Shown here one piece after another: positions 12,751 through 20,835 of a stretch of DNA of 22,029 nucleotides (within the stretch, counting starts at the first letter, position 1; each line of letters starts with the position of its first letter). A program made the position numbers and the translations under genes. The notes under the pieces are model-generated. The model was given only the letters and a program-made list of their open reading frames with translations, ran no database searches and had not been told where the DNA came from. Origin of the DNA: an uncultured Acetatifactor sp. (GTDB taxonomy: Bacteria > Bacillota > Clostridia > Lachnospirales > Lachnospiraceae); assembly GCA_910577665.1 (NCBI GenBank), contig CAJTOJ010000046.1, positions 1 to 22,029 on the forward strand, given 5' to 3'.

Positions 12751-14624
12751 AGGAACTGGATGTATTTCGTTATCTCAAAAAATACCGCACTGCAATTGTT
12801 GGTGTGTCCATTCTGGCGGGTATTGTCTTCTATCTGGTTGCACAGCTTTACATTCAGCAGTATACGGCGGTGACTGTCATTGAATATACCGGCCAGCGGG
12901 CCGAAGAGGGATATTCCCCGGACGGCTCCCTCATTGATGTATCGGAACTGTACGCTACCAACCTTGTTACGCAGGCTATGAAGGAGCTGGGGATCGAATA
13001 TACGGAGTCTACAACGGACGACATCCGCATGAATATCCATGTGGAGCCGATTGTTACAGAGGAGGATCTGCTGATCCAGCAGTCTAAGCTTGACAACGGA
13101 CAGGAAGATTACGAGCTGAATCCTACCCGATTCCTGGTGTCTTTTAGTTGTGGTGTCAGGAATGGCAGGGATTATTCCCGCAAAGTACTGAACCAGATCC
13201 TGCAAGAATATGCCAGCTATTATGGGAAGACTCATGTAAATACCTCCCAGGCGGCTAACCCGGTCAGCGACATTACGTCCAAAGGTTATGATTACCTGGA
13301 GATGGCGGAGGTCATGGACAGTATGCTGACGGACATGATAGAACACCTGGCAGACAAGGTAAACTGGAATGGGGAGTTCCGCTCCAGTGCCACCGGGCTT
13401 AGCTTCCAGGATCTACAGAATGAGTTTGCCTTTATCCGGGATGTGGAGATCCGCCAGCTTTTCTCTGAGATCCTGGAAGGGAGGATCACTAAGGACAGGG
13501 ATCTGCTTCTGGATAAATACCGGAACCGGAACAACGACCTGTCTATTTCCAACAGTGCTGCTTCCTATGAAATCGAAAGGATCCGGGGAATCATCGGCGC
13601 CTACGAGAATGCCATGGGAGAATTCAGCGTTTCCTATAGTACAGGGCTGGAAGGCGAGGAAGAGAATGTTGTCCTCCAGAATAATGTGCTGCCAGATGTA
13701 TATGACAATGGAAACCAGGACGAGGATGGGAACTGGATACCAGTGGACAGAACTGCGGAGTATGACCAGTTGCTGATGAAATACATTGCCGACAGGACTT
13801 CCTATGAACACAATCTGATTGACACGGAATATAACAATTATATTCTGGGAGTATTTACCCTTGCGCCAGCTGTCTCTTCTGAGACAGACCAGCAGAGGAT
13901 CCAGGAGGAACTGGAGCGTCTGGCGGAGAAGATCAACAGGTTGCAGACAGCCTATTATGAGACAAATGACGAGTATAACGAGTACCTGGGTGCACAGAAT
14001 ATCATGATGCTCTCCAGTGTCAGAGTAACGGAAAAGTTCCCGATTATGCTCTTCACGATACTGATTGTGGTGGTATTCGGCGCGCTGGGCTGTGCGGGGG
14101 GAGCGCTTCTGGGCCGAATAGAAGACTTTATTGAATACTATGCCTTTACCAATAAAGTGGATGGACTTCCCAACCGGGCAAAATGTGACCAGTTCATTGC
14201 AGCCAGGGAAAAACGGCCCATCCCGGAAAATTACGCCGTAGTTGTCTGCAAGATGGCTAATTTACAGTCTGAGAATGCCCGCCTGGGCCGGGAGACCGGC
14301 AACAGGATGATCAAGGATTTCGTGGAGATACTGACATCCGTATTTGCACCTTCCGCCAAACTGTTTGTGGGCAACAACGGGGCAGGACAATACCTGGTTT
14401 TTGCAGAGGGGCAAAACAAAGAGCTGGTGAAGGCAGCCCTGTTCCAGATCCATGTTCTTCTGGAACAGAAGTCGAAAGGATGTAAGGCGTCATTTCAGTC
14501 TGGGGTCACTTACCTGCCTTCCGGGGAAGAAAGAGGGGATGGCGGTACTGGCACTGTATGTGAGTACCGTGGTTTTCTGGGTTGGTGCCAGGACATATGT
14601 CTTCCTGAAGAGAGGGAGGGGTAA
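12747..14624 (+). CDS. Wzz-like co-polymerase fused to a degenerate, shortened GGDEF domain
   Basis: The 625-residue protein starts with a cytoplasmic MKELDVFRYLKKYR and a first helix (AIVGVSILAGIVFYLVAQLY). A long extracytoplasmic region with coiled-coil-like parts follows, then a second helix (FPIMLFTILIVVVFGALGCA). This is the two-helix plan of polysaccharide co-polymerases. From about residue 468 comes a GGDEF-type fold: KVDGLPNRAKCDQFI (like LTGLPNR), ENARLGRETGNRMIKDFVEI, then NNGAGQYLVF where GGDEF should be. Loss of the signature argues against cyclic-di-GMP synthesis; a binding role is possible. The domain ends early after SGVTYLPSGEERGDGG, and the last 25 residues look non-native, so a deletion or frame change near 14530 is likely. 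ATGA overlap with the upstream gene; the downstream genes follow directly. Confidence 0.7.
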   Translation: MKELDVFRYLKKYRTAIVGVSILAGIVFYLVAQLYIQQYTAVTVIEYTGQRAEEGYSPDGSLIDVSELYATNLVTQAMKELGIEYTESTTDDIRMNIHVEPIVTEEDLLIQQSKLDNGQEDYELNPTRFLVSFSCGVRNGRDYSRKVLNQILQEYASYYGKTHVNTSQAANPVSDITSKGYDYLEMAEVMDSMLTDMIEHLADKVNWNGEFRSSATGLSFQDLQNEFAFIRDVEIRQLFSEILEGRITKDRDLLLDKYRNRNNDLSISNSAASYEIERIRGIIGAYENAMGEFSVSYSTGLEGEEENVVLQNNVLPDVYDNGNQDEDGNWIPVDRTAEYDQLLMKYIADRTSYEHNLIDTEYNNYILGVFTLAPAVSSETDQQRIQEELERLAEKINRLQTAYYETNDEYNEYLGAQNIMMLSSVRVTEKFPIMLFTILIVVVFGALGCAGGALLGRIEDFIEYYAFTNKVDGLPNRAKCDQFIAAREKRPIPENYAVVVCKMANLQSENARLGRETGNRMIKDFVEILTSVFAPSAKLFVGNNGAGQYLVFAEGQNKELVKAALFQIHVLLEQKSKGCKASFQSGVTYLPSGEERGDGGTGTVCEYRGFLGWCQDICLPEEREG

Positions 14625-14634
14625 GGGCACATGA
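14539..14634 (+). CDS. Possible 31-residue membrane peptide or remnant of a deleted gene
   Basis: The ATG at 14539 follows GAAAGAGGGG and overlaps the 3' end of the co-polymerase gene in another frame. The peptide MAVLALYVSTVVFWVGARTY plus VFLKRGRGKGT is one hydrophobic helix with a basic end. Its TGA overlaps the ATG of the next gene (ATGA). It may be a real small protein, or the end of a longer membrane protein whose front was lost with the end of the GGDEF domain. Confidence 0.35.
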   Translation: MAVLALYVSTVVFWVGARTYVFLKRGRGKGT

Positions 14635-15167
14635 GACGATATCCCAGGATCACAGTGATAGTACCAGTGTATAATATGGAATCTTTTCTCTCAAGATGCC
14701 TGGATTCCATTGCAGCCCAGACCTGGCCGGATATGGAAGTAATTGTGGTGGATGATGCTTCCACGGATGAAAGCGGCAGGATCTGTGATGCACATGGACG
14801 GCTGAATGAAAAAAGATGTACAGTGCTGTCTGCTCTTGACCAGATCTGTGAGGATGTTGCGGTCTCGTGCCCCCAGGTGGAAATGGCCTTCCGGCAGGTG
14901 GCACTGGATGCCGGGATCCGTCTGGCCATGCAGGCGGTGGAAGAGGGCATGGAGCAGGAAAAGCGCATGGAATACCTAAAGAGATTCCAGAAGCATGTGA
15001 AGCATCATTTTAGCTGGAAAGCACTGAGGATGGCACCAGATGCCAAAAGCATTGCAGCAGAGCTGCTGCTGGCAGGCAACCGGGCAGCCTTCAGCAAGGC
15101 TGCGGTTTTGTACCAATATTTATCAAGGTCTTGCTATTCAAGGAAAAAGGATGCAGACACACAGTAG
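14631..15167 (+). CDS. Family 2 glycosyltransferase, internally deleted hybrid
   Basis: Residues 1-55 are a normal GT2 start: ITVIVPVYNMESFLSRCLDS, then MEVIVVDDASTDESGRICD, containing the nucleotide-sugar-binding Asp pair. After HGR the sequence changes to RLNEKRCTVLSALDQICEDV and a helical C-terminal part (KRMEYLKRFQKHVKHHFSWK). The DxD metal motif, the acceptor region and the catalytic base are absent. At 178 residues it is roughly half of the usual length. I read it as an in-frame fusion of the beginning of one GT2 gene to the end of the same or another one. It is unlikely to transfer sugar. GGAGGGG precedes the ATG, and expression within the operon seems intact. Confidence 0.7.
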   Translation: MRRYPRITVIVPVYNMESFLSRCLDSIAAQTWPDMEVIVVDDASTDESGRICDAHGRLNEKRCTVLSALDQICEDVAVSCPQVEMAFRQVALDAGIRLAMQAVEEGMEQEKRMEYLKRFQKHVKHHFSWKALRMAPDAKSIAAELLLAGNRAAFSKAAVLYQYLSRSCYSRKKDADTQ

Positions 15168-15204
15168 AATGTGAGTATTCTGCTGTCATATATGGGGGAA
15201 CACT

Positions 15205-16749
15205 GTGACAGAACTGGAGGGGCAGGGCAACAGAATAGCGAAAAATTTCAGAAATACGGTTGCTGGAGAATTTTTGCTTGCTGTACTGAAGTTCCTGTCC
15301 CGTAAGGTCTTTGTGCTGTTTCTGGGGAAAGAATATCTGGGCATAAACGGCCTTTTTACAGATATTCTCTCAGTGCTTTCCCTGGCGGAACTGGGGTTTG
15401 GCATCTCTATCACATATAGCTTTTACCGTCCTGTGGCTCAGAGGGACACAGAGCAGATCAAATCCCTGATGAGACTTTATTGCCGTGTATACTGGACCAT
15501 GGGCGGGGCAGTCCTGGTATTGGGGCTTCTGCTGACTCCTTTTCTGGGCTTTTTCGTTAGGGAAATGCCAAAGGATATTCCTCATATACCGCTGATCTAC
15601 TTTCTGAATGTGTTAAATGCCGCCATCCCATACTTCTTTTCTTACAAATCCACGCTCTTGTATGTATACCAGAAAAAATATCTGGATACCATGATCCGTG
15701 CCGTGACAACGGCGCTGGTCACAGTGGCTCAGATGGTGCTTTTGTCTGTCACAGGCAGCTATATACAGTATCTGTCCCTGTCTATTGTGGCTACACTGGC
15801 ACAGAACATGGTTGTTTCATGGAAGACGGACCGGCTGTACCCGTACTTGAGGGAGAAGGATATCCGGCCCCTGTCCGCAGATGCGCTGAGGGATATCCGC
15901 CACAATGTGAGAGCCATGATGCTCCACCGGGTGGGCGCAGTAGCAGTATTTGGCACGGACAATCTCTTGATTGCGAAGTTTGCAGGGGTGGTCCATGCAG
16001 GACTGTATTCCAACTACATAATGATCCGGGGGCTTTTGAATGTTGTCATCAATGCATTGTCCAATGCAGTTACACCTGCCATGGGAAATTTGACTGCCAC
16101 GGCAACATTGGAACACAGAAGGAAAGCTTTTGACCGTCTGTCCTTTTGCGGGGCGTGGCTATTCGGGTGGATGAGTATCTGCCTCTACTGCCTGTATGAC
16201 CCTTTCATTGTGCTCTGGCTAGGGGACGGCTGGCTCCTGCCAGGTCCGGCGGTGTTACTGGTTGTGGCAAATTTTTATGTCACAAGCATGCGCATCCCTG
16301 TGGCAAATACCAAAAGTGTCATGGGGCTCTTTCACGATGACCGCTACAAGTCCATCGTGGAGGCCCTGCTGAATCTGTTTCTTTCCGTAGTCCTGGGCCG
16401 CAGATGGGGTATCACGGGGATCCTGGCAGGAACCCTGGCCAGTACCCTGAGCCTTCCCTTCTGGATAGAGCCACTGGGCTTATACCGCTATGGTTTGAAA
16501 CAGACGGCGGGGAAATATTTCAAGGACTATTTGTTGCACCTGGTCCTGACGGTGGCAGCGGGAGCGCTGACCGTGTTTCTGTGCGGGGGTACAGGAGAGG
16601 GCATATTCGGTTTCCTGCATAAGGGGGTATGCTGTATCCTGGTTCCCCATATGATTTACCTGCCTGTATACTGGCACAGGGAGGAATGTAGGTTCCTAAG
16701 AGCAAGGGTGTCTGGCCTTTTGGCTTCTATAGGGAAATATTTTTCCTGA
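15205..16749 (+). CDS. Wzx-type polysaccharide flippase (MOP/PST superfamily)
   Basis: The 514-residue protein is hydrophobic throughout, with about 12-14 membrane helices. N-terminal features are RIAKNFRNTVAGEFLLAVLK, FLGKEYLGINGLFTDILSVL and SLAELGFGISITYSFYRPVA, characteristic of lipopolysaccharide/teichoic-acid-type exporters in Firmicutes. It would move undecaprenyl-linked repeat units across the membrane. The start is a GTG with GGGGGA 6 nt upstream. It follows the glycosyltransferase by 37 nt and closes the plus-strand polysaccharide block. No polymerase (Wzy) follows it in the window, so the locus is either incomplete or uses one encoded elsewhere. Confidence 0.92.
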   Translation: MTELEGQGNRIAKNFRNTVAGEFLLAVLKFLSRKVFVLFLGKEYLGINGLFTDILSVLSLAELGFGISITYSFYRPVAQRDTEQIKSLMRLYCRVYWTMGGAVLVLGLLLTPFLGFFVREMPKDIPHIPLIYFLNVLNAAIPYFFSYKSTLLYVYQKKYLDTMIRAVTTALVTVAQMVLLSVTGSYIQYLSLSIVATLAQNMVVSWKTDRLYPYLREKDIRPLSADALRDIRHNVRAMMLHRVGAVAVFGTDNLLIAKFAGVVHAGLYSNYIMIRGLLNVVINALSNAVTPAMGNLTATATLEHRRKAFDRLSFCGAWLFGWMSICLYCLYDPFIVLWLGDGWLLPGPAVLLVVANFYVTSMRIPVANTKSVMGLFHDDRYKSIVEALLNLFLSVVLGRRWGITGILAGTLASTLSLPFWIEPLGLYRYGLKQTAGKYFKDYLLHLVLTVAAGALTVFLCGGTGEGIFGFLHKGVCCILVPHMIYLPVYWHREECRFLRARVSGLLASIGKYFS

Positions 16750-16798
16750 TGGGGATATGTTTTGTTACTGTTTACTGGTGTATCACCGCCAGGTGTTT

Positions 16799-16907
16799 TC
16801 ACGCGTATTTTGCGTGACAAACCCGAGACTGCGTGCGCTAAAATGAGCAGTCTTTGCTCATTTTGTGTGCATCACGTTGCTGTTACAGCTACGCCGTGAA
16901 CAGCAAC
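16799..16907. repeat. Intergenic element with three perfect hairpins
   Basis: Three successive perfect inverted repeats lie between the flippase and rhomboid genes. They are TCACGC/GCGTGA (16799-16817), AAAATGAGCA/TGCTCATTTT with a 5-nt loop (16840-16864) and GTTGCTGTT/AACAGCAAC (16876-16907). The middle one has A and T runs at both ends and would work as a bidirectional terminator. The group as a whole looks like a dispersed, structured intergenic repeat of the REP/MITE kind; that is inference from structure. Confidence 0.6.
16840..16864. terminator. Bidirectional terminator-like hairpin after the polysaccharide locus
   Basis: A 10-bp stem with a GTCTT loop ends in TTTT on the plus strand and has AAAA at its base on the other side. 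It lies about 90 nt after the flippase stop codon and ahead of the rhomboid promoter. Confidence 0.6.
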
Positions 16908-16945
16908 TATGTTTTCCAGTGTCTGTCTTCCGATTCTGTTATTGA

Positions 16946-16974
16946 TTGAAAAGCCAAATGGATTATGCTATAAT
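16946..16974 (+). promoter_or_regulatory. Promoter of the rhomboid gene
   Basis: TTGAAA (16946-16951) and a perfect TATAAT (16969-16974) are 17 bp apart. Because transcription should begin near 16981, start codons upstream of that (16909, 16975) are ruled out for the next gene. Confidence 0.75.
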
Positions 16975-17049
16975 ATGTGTACATTTGAGGCAAGTGACGA
17001 TTGCTTTCAGGATAGGAGTCATTTGGAAACAGTGATCCGGGAGGGGACC

Positions 17050-17679
17050 GTGCAGCTTAACAGACAGAGAATTCGGTACGAATTGAACAGAATAAAATGG
17101 CAACCATATGTTAGCGCCATACTGGTTATCATCAATGTGATTGTGTATCTGATATGCCGTACACGAAGCGGCGATATTCTTTATCGGAAGGGGATACTCA
17201 ATGTTGTGGATGTACTGCTCCAAAAGGAGTATGGACGACTGATCTGGTCTATGTTCCTGCACAGCGACATCCACCATCTGTTTAATAATATGCTCATTTT
17301 GTTCTTTCTGGGTGGCATGATAGAAAGGGAAATTGGGCATATTCAGTATGCTTCCCTGTATTTTCTGTCAGGAATCGGGGGAAATGTTTTATCGCTGGCA
17401 TCAAAGGTCATAAATAACAACTACGCAGGATCTCTGGGAGCCAGCGGTGCTGTGTTCGGACTGGATGGCGTACTGCTGTCCATGGTTCTTTTTTCCAGGG
17501 GAGAATTGCGGAATGTGACACCTGGCAGGGTAGTGATTATGATTGTACTGTCCCTCTACAGTGGTTTTACAGGAAGTAACATTGATAATGCAGGCCATGT
17601 AGGGGGGCTGCTTACAGGATTTCTGCTGGGGAGTGTTTTGTGTATTTTCCAGAGGAGAAGACGTGAGAAAAACGGTTAA
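17050..17679 (+). CDS. Rhomboid-family intramembrane serine protease
   Basis: The 209-residue protein has six or so membrane helices. Rhomboid signatures are HSDIHHLFNNMLILFFLGGM (His and Asn of the oxyanion region), GASGAVFG with catalytic Ser132, and NAGHVGGLLTGF with catalytic His183. It would cleave membrane-spanning substrates within the bilayer; the substrates are unknown. The frame opens further upstream, but a consensus promoter at 16946-16974 lies inside that extension. The GTG at 17050 has GGGAGGGG just before it and gives a sensible short cytoplasmic start (MQLNRQRIRYELNRIKW). It is separated from the polysaccharide locus by the hairpin element and forms its own transcription unit or leads the next genes. 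Confidence 0.9.
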   Translation: MQLNRQRIRYELNRIKWQPYVSAILVIINVIVYLICRTRSGDILYRKGILNVVDVLLQKEYGRLIWSMFLHSDIHHLFNNMLILFFLGGMIEREIGHIQYASLYFLSGIGGNVLSLASKVINNNYAGSLGASGAVFGLDGVLLSMVLFSRGELRNVTPGRVVIMIVLSLYSGFTGSNIDNAGHVGGLLTGFLLGSVLCIFQRRRREKNG

Positions 17680-17760
17680 AGACTGTTGGGTGCAGTGGAA
17701 GGAAGTGCGCATCTAACTACAGGATTCGTGCAGGAAAGATATATGGAGTGAGGTGACAGT

Positions 17761-18765
17761 TTGAACATAAATATTTATTATGGTGGCAGGGGAATCATTG
17801 ATGACCCGACTTTGTTTGTGATGAATAAAATGCAGGAAATCCTGGAAGAGCTGCGCGTAAAGGTCACACGATTCAACCTATATGAATGCAAGAACACGAT
17901 ACCGACACTGCCCCAGACGTTGAAAGATGCAGATGGTATTATTCTGGCCACAACGGTAGAGTGGTATGGCATTGGAGGATATATGCAGCAGTTCCTGGAT
18001 GCCTGCTGGCTCTTCGGGGACAAGGAAAAGATTGCGGGGATCTATATGTGTCCGGTGGTTATGTCCACCACATACGGGGAACGGGAGGCAAAGCAGAACC
18101 TGTCCACAGCCTGGGAGATCCTGGGAGGGCGCCCCTGTAGCGGTATCTGCGGATACATCGAGAATACGGTTACCCTGGAGATGAATGAGCAATATGGCAG
18201 GATCATAGAGAAAAAAGCGGAAAACCTGTACCGGACAATCAGCCAGTGTATGGCTAGTTTCCCTGCCAGTAACCAGGCAGTGAAGCAGAAGGTGGCAGTC
18301 ATGAAGCCAAATGACCTAACGCCCCAGGAGACGGAGCAACTGTCCCGGTACGTGTCTGATGACAGCTATGTACAGAGGCAGAAGCAGGACATCCAGGAGC
18401 TTACCAGCCTGTTCCGTGATATGCTCAGCGAAGGGGAGGCGGATAATGAGGAGGAATATATCGGAGTCTTCCGGAAATATTTCCGGCCCCAGCCAGGATT
18501 TGATGCAGACTATGCCATCACCATTGAAGGAAAAAAGAAAAAGCTGATTTTGTCTGTGCGGGGACCGAAACTGGAATGCTATTATGGGAGCCAGGAGAGA
18601 TTTGATGTGGAGATGCAGCTTGCCAGGGGGATCCTGGAGGATATAGTGAATGGCAGGATGACATTCCAGCGGGCTTTTATGTCCGGGGGAATGAGAACCA
18701 AAGGAGATTTCAAGGTTCTTAGGACGCTGGACCAGCTGTTTGTCTTTGAAGAGAGAGGCAAGTGA
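17761..18765 (+). CDS. Flavodoxin-fold reductase fused to an SCP2-like domain
   Basis: Residues 1 to about 165 form a flavodoxin/NADPH-dependent FMN reductase-like domain: MNINIYYGGRGIIDDPTLFV, DADGIILATTVEWYGIGGYM, a QQFLDACW stretch and GIYMCPVVMSTTYGEREAKQ. A helical linker (about 195-240) leads to a C-terminal domain of about 95 residues (DYAITIEGKKKKLILSVRGP, then GILEDIVNGRMTFQRAFMSG and GDFKVLRTLDQLF), which resembles SCP2 sterol-carrier domains that bind hydrophobic ligands. A flavin enzyme acting on a lipid-like or quinone substrate would fit. The start is TTG with GAGGTG 7 nt upstream; no better start exists nearby. It follows the rhomboid gene by 81 nt. The exact reaction is unknown. 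Confidence 0.7.
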   Translation: MNINIYYGGRGIIDDPTLFVMNKMQEILEELRVKVTRFNLYECKNTIPTLPQTLKDADGIILATTVEWYGIGGYMQQFLDACWLFGDKEKIAGIYMCPVVMSTTYGEREAKQNLSTAWEILGGRPCSGICGYIENTVTLEMNEQYGRIIEKKAENLYRTISQCMASFPASNQAVKQKVAVMKPNDLTPQETEQLSRYVSDDSYVQRQKQDIQELTSLFRDMLSEGEADNEEEYIGVFRKYFRPQPGFDADYAITIEGKKKKLILSVRGPKLECYYGSQERFDVEMQLARGILEDIVNGRMTFQRAFMSGGMRTKGDFKVLRTLDQLFVFEERGK

Positions 18766-18872
18766 CAAAAAAGCCAGGTCAAGGATTTTGCGATGCAGGA
18801 CTGTGAAAAATATCAGATACGCGAAACAGGGTGTGTTAACATTTCTGTTTCCACACACAAGGGGGTATAGGC

Positions 18873-19283
18873 ATGAAGAAAGAAGACTGTATATTCTGCA
18901 AGATAGTGCAGGGAGAGTTGCCTTCCAGGACCATATACGAAGATGGAGATTTCCGGGTGATTCTGGATCTGAAGCCGGTTACAAGGGGGCATGCATTAAT
19001 TCTGGCCAGGGAACACGCGGACAATCTATATGAGCTGCCGGAGGAGACAGCAGGCAAAGCAATGATACTTGCCAGGCGGCTGGCAGGCATTTTCCGGGAG
19101 AAACTCCATTGTGACGGGCTCAACCTAATGCAGAACAATGGGGAAGTGGCCGGACAGACAGTAACTCATTTTCATCTGCATATGATACCCCGGTACGAAG
19201 GCGATGGACAGGAGATCAACCTGGTACCCGGTGAGGCCACGCAGGAAGAATTGGAAGCTGTCAGAAAGCAGATCACGGAATGA
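18873..19283 (+). CDS. HIT-family nucleotide hydrolase
   Basis: The 136-residue protein matches the HinT/HIT family in length. The active-site histidine triad is in THFHLHMIPR (His99, His101, His103). CIFC near the N-terminus (Cys6, Cys9) is the usual partial zinc site. The SRTIYEDGDFRVILDLKP and TRGHALILAREH segments are typical. These enzymes hydrolyse adenosine phosphoramidates and similar nucleotide conjugates in the cytoplasm. The ATG follows GGGGG with 8 nt spacing. The preceding gap (18766-18872) shows no clear terminator. It precedes the fumarase genes on the same strand. Confidence 0.93.
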   Translation: MKKEDCIFCKIVQGELPSRTIYEDGDFRVILDLKPVTRGHALILAREHADNLYELPEETAGKAMILARRLAGIFREKLHCDGLNLMQNNGEVAGQTVTHFHLHMIPRYEGDGQEINLVPGEATQEELEAVRKQITE

Positions 19284-19308
19284 GACCAGGGTGTATGAAC
19301 CGGTAAAG

Positions 19309-19332
19309 GTTGAATAAAAATGCGTATTCAAC
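19309..19332 (+). other. Hairpin between the HIT and fumarase genes
   Basis: GTTGAATA and TATTCAAC form a perfect 8-bp stem with an eight-base loop and no T-run. It lies in the leader of the fumarase alpha gene and could be a weak attenuator or a processing site. Confidence 0.35.
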
Positions 19333-19375
19333 TATTGATTTGGCTGCGTGCCACAATGCGCAGATGGGTATAAAA

Positions 19376-20218
19376 GTGAGAACAATACAGATAGCAGAGA
19401 TTGTGAGAAACATCGCAGAGATGTGTATAGAAGCCAACCATTTTCTGTCTGATGACATGAAAGCAGCCCTTAAAGCAGCAAAAGAGACGGAACAATCGCC
19501 TGTGGGCAGGCAGGTTCTGGAACAACTCCAGGAAAACATGCAGATAGCCGGTATGGAACAGATCCCTATATGCCAGGATACCGGAATGGCGGTGGTATTT
19601 CTGGAAATAGGACAGGAGGTCCACTTTGAGGGAGGCCTGCTGGAGGAAGCTGTTCACGAAGGAGTACGCCAGGGCTACAGGGAAGGGTATCTGCGGAAAT
19701 CCGTGATAGCAGATCCTCTGTTTCGGCAGAATACCAATGACAATACACCTGCGGTTATCCATACCAGGATCGTGGCGGGGAATAAAGTAGGAATCACAGT
19801 AGCACCCAAGGGATTTGGCAGTGAGAATATGAGCAGGGTCTTTATGCTGAAGCCGGCGGATGGTATAGAAGGTGTCAAGAAGGCTGTATTAACAGCTGTG
19901 GAGGAGGCCGGACCGAATGCCTGCCCGCCTATGGTAGTGGGAGTGGGGATTGGTGGTACCTTCGAAAAATGTGCCTTAATGGCCAAGAAAGCCTTGACCA
20001 GGTCTGTGAGTGTGCGGTCTCAGATCCCCTACGTGCGGGAGCTGGAGCAGGAACTGCTGCGCAGTATCAACTGTTCTGGCATAGGCCCCGGTGGACTGGG
20101 AGGCAGCACTACGGCACTGGCTGTAAATATTGAAACATATCCGACACATATTGCAGGTTTGCCGGTGGCAGTCAATATCTGTTGTCATGTGAACCGGCAT
20201 GCTGTGCGGGTGCTATAA
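19376..20218 (+). CDS. Class I fumarate hydratase, alpha subunit (or L-tartrate dehydratase alpha)
   Basis: From the GTG at 19376 the protein has 280 residues (MRTIQIAEIVRNIAEMCIEA), the normal length of the alpha subunit. The three iron-sulfur Cys residues are spaced as in TtdA/FumA: Cys66 in PICQDTGM, Cys183 in PNACPP and Cys269/270 in NICCHVNRH. Other signatures are RKSVIADPL, KGFGSENMS and GVGIGGTFEKCALMAKKAL. Together with the beta subunit it converts fumarate and malate, using an oxygen-sensitive [4Fe-4S] cluster. A longer frame from a TTG at 19310 exists, but its first 22 residues are not conserved in my memory of the family, and the hairpin lies across them. The pair is directly adjacent to the beta gene. 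Fumarase is more likely than tartrate dehydratase, but sequence alone does not decide. Confidence 0.9.
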   Translation: MRTIQIAEIVRNIAEMCIEANHFLSDDMKAALKAAKETEQSPVGRQVLEQLQENMQIAGMEQIPICQDTGMAVVFLEIGQEVHFEGGLLEEAVHEGVRQGYREGYLRKSVIADPLFRQNTNDNTPAVIHTRIVAGNKVGITVAPKGFGSENMSRVFMLKPADGIEGVKKAVLTAVEEAGPNACPPMVVGVGIGGTFEKCALMAKKALTRSVSVRSQIPYVRELEQELLRSINCSGIGPGGLGGSTTALAVNIETYPTHIAGLPVAVNICCHVNRHAVRVL

Positions 20219-20244
20219 GACCAGAAGGAATAAGGGAGATATTT

Positions 20245-20829
20245 ATGGAGAGACATATCCGGGTGCCGTTGGACGATCAAGAGATATCCGGCTTGAAGGC
20301 GGGGGATTTCGTGTATCTGACAGGGATCATATATACAGCCAGGGATGCAGCACACAAGAGAATGGCAGAAGCGCTGGGAAGGGGAGAAACACTTCCCATT
20401 TCCCTGGAGGGAAATGTGATCTATTATATGGGGCCGTCGCCTGCCAGACCAGGCCGGGCTATAGGATCTGCAGGTCCAACCACTGCCAGCCGGATGGATA
20501 AGTATACTCCCGCACTGCTGGATCTGGGCATGAAAGGGATGATTGGAAAAGGAAGGCGCAGCCAGGCAGTAAAGGAAGCTGTGGTGCAAAATGGTGCAGT
20601 GTATTTCGCGGCAATAGGCGGTGCTGGGGCTTTGCTTTCCCGGGCGATACAGTCATCGGAAGTGATTGCATATGATGACCTGGGCACTGAGGCAATCCGC
20701 AGACTGGAAGTAAAAGAATTTCCTGTGATTGTGGTGATGGATTCTCTGGGCAATGACCTGTATGAGACAGCTGTGGAGGAGTACAGGGTTCCAATCGAAG
20801 AAGTATCCGACTTGTGCGGAAAGGAATGA
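20245..20829 (+). CDS. Class I fumarate hydratase, beta subunit
   Basis: The 194-residue protein supplies the second part of the class I fumarase active site. Family motifs are LKAGDFVYLTGIIYTARDAA (with HKRM following), VIYYMGPSPARPGRAIGSAG, GPTTASRMDKYTP, MIGKGRRS and the late VYFAAIGGAGALL. I chose the ATG at 20245 because GGGAG lies 7 nt upstream and it starts like known beta subunits. The open frame extends back to 20182, but that would overlap the alpha gene by 37 nt and add a non-conserved Cys-rich stretch. The gap to the alpha stop is 26 nt, so the two are surely co-transcribed. Confidence 0.92.
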   Translation: MERHIRVPLDDQEISGLKAGDFVYLTGIIYTARDAAHKRMAEALGRGETLPISLEGNVIYYMGPSPARPGRAIGSAGPTTASRMDKYTPALLDLGMKGMIGKGRRSQAVKEAVVQNGAVYFAAIGGAGALLSRAIQSSEVIAYDDLGTEAIRRLEVKEFPVIVVMDSLGNDLYETAVEEYRVPIEEVSDLCGKE

Positions 20830-20835
20830 GGGATC

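Noticed and set aside
12684..13346. A 220-codon minus-strand frame across the co-polymerase gene junction
   Set aside because: Antisense shadow of two real overlapping genes.
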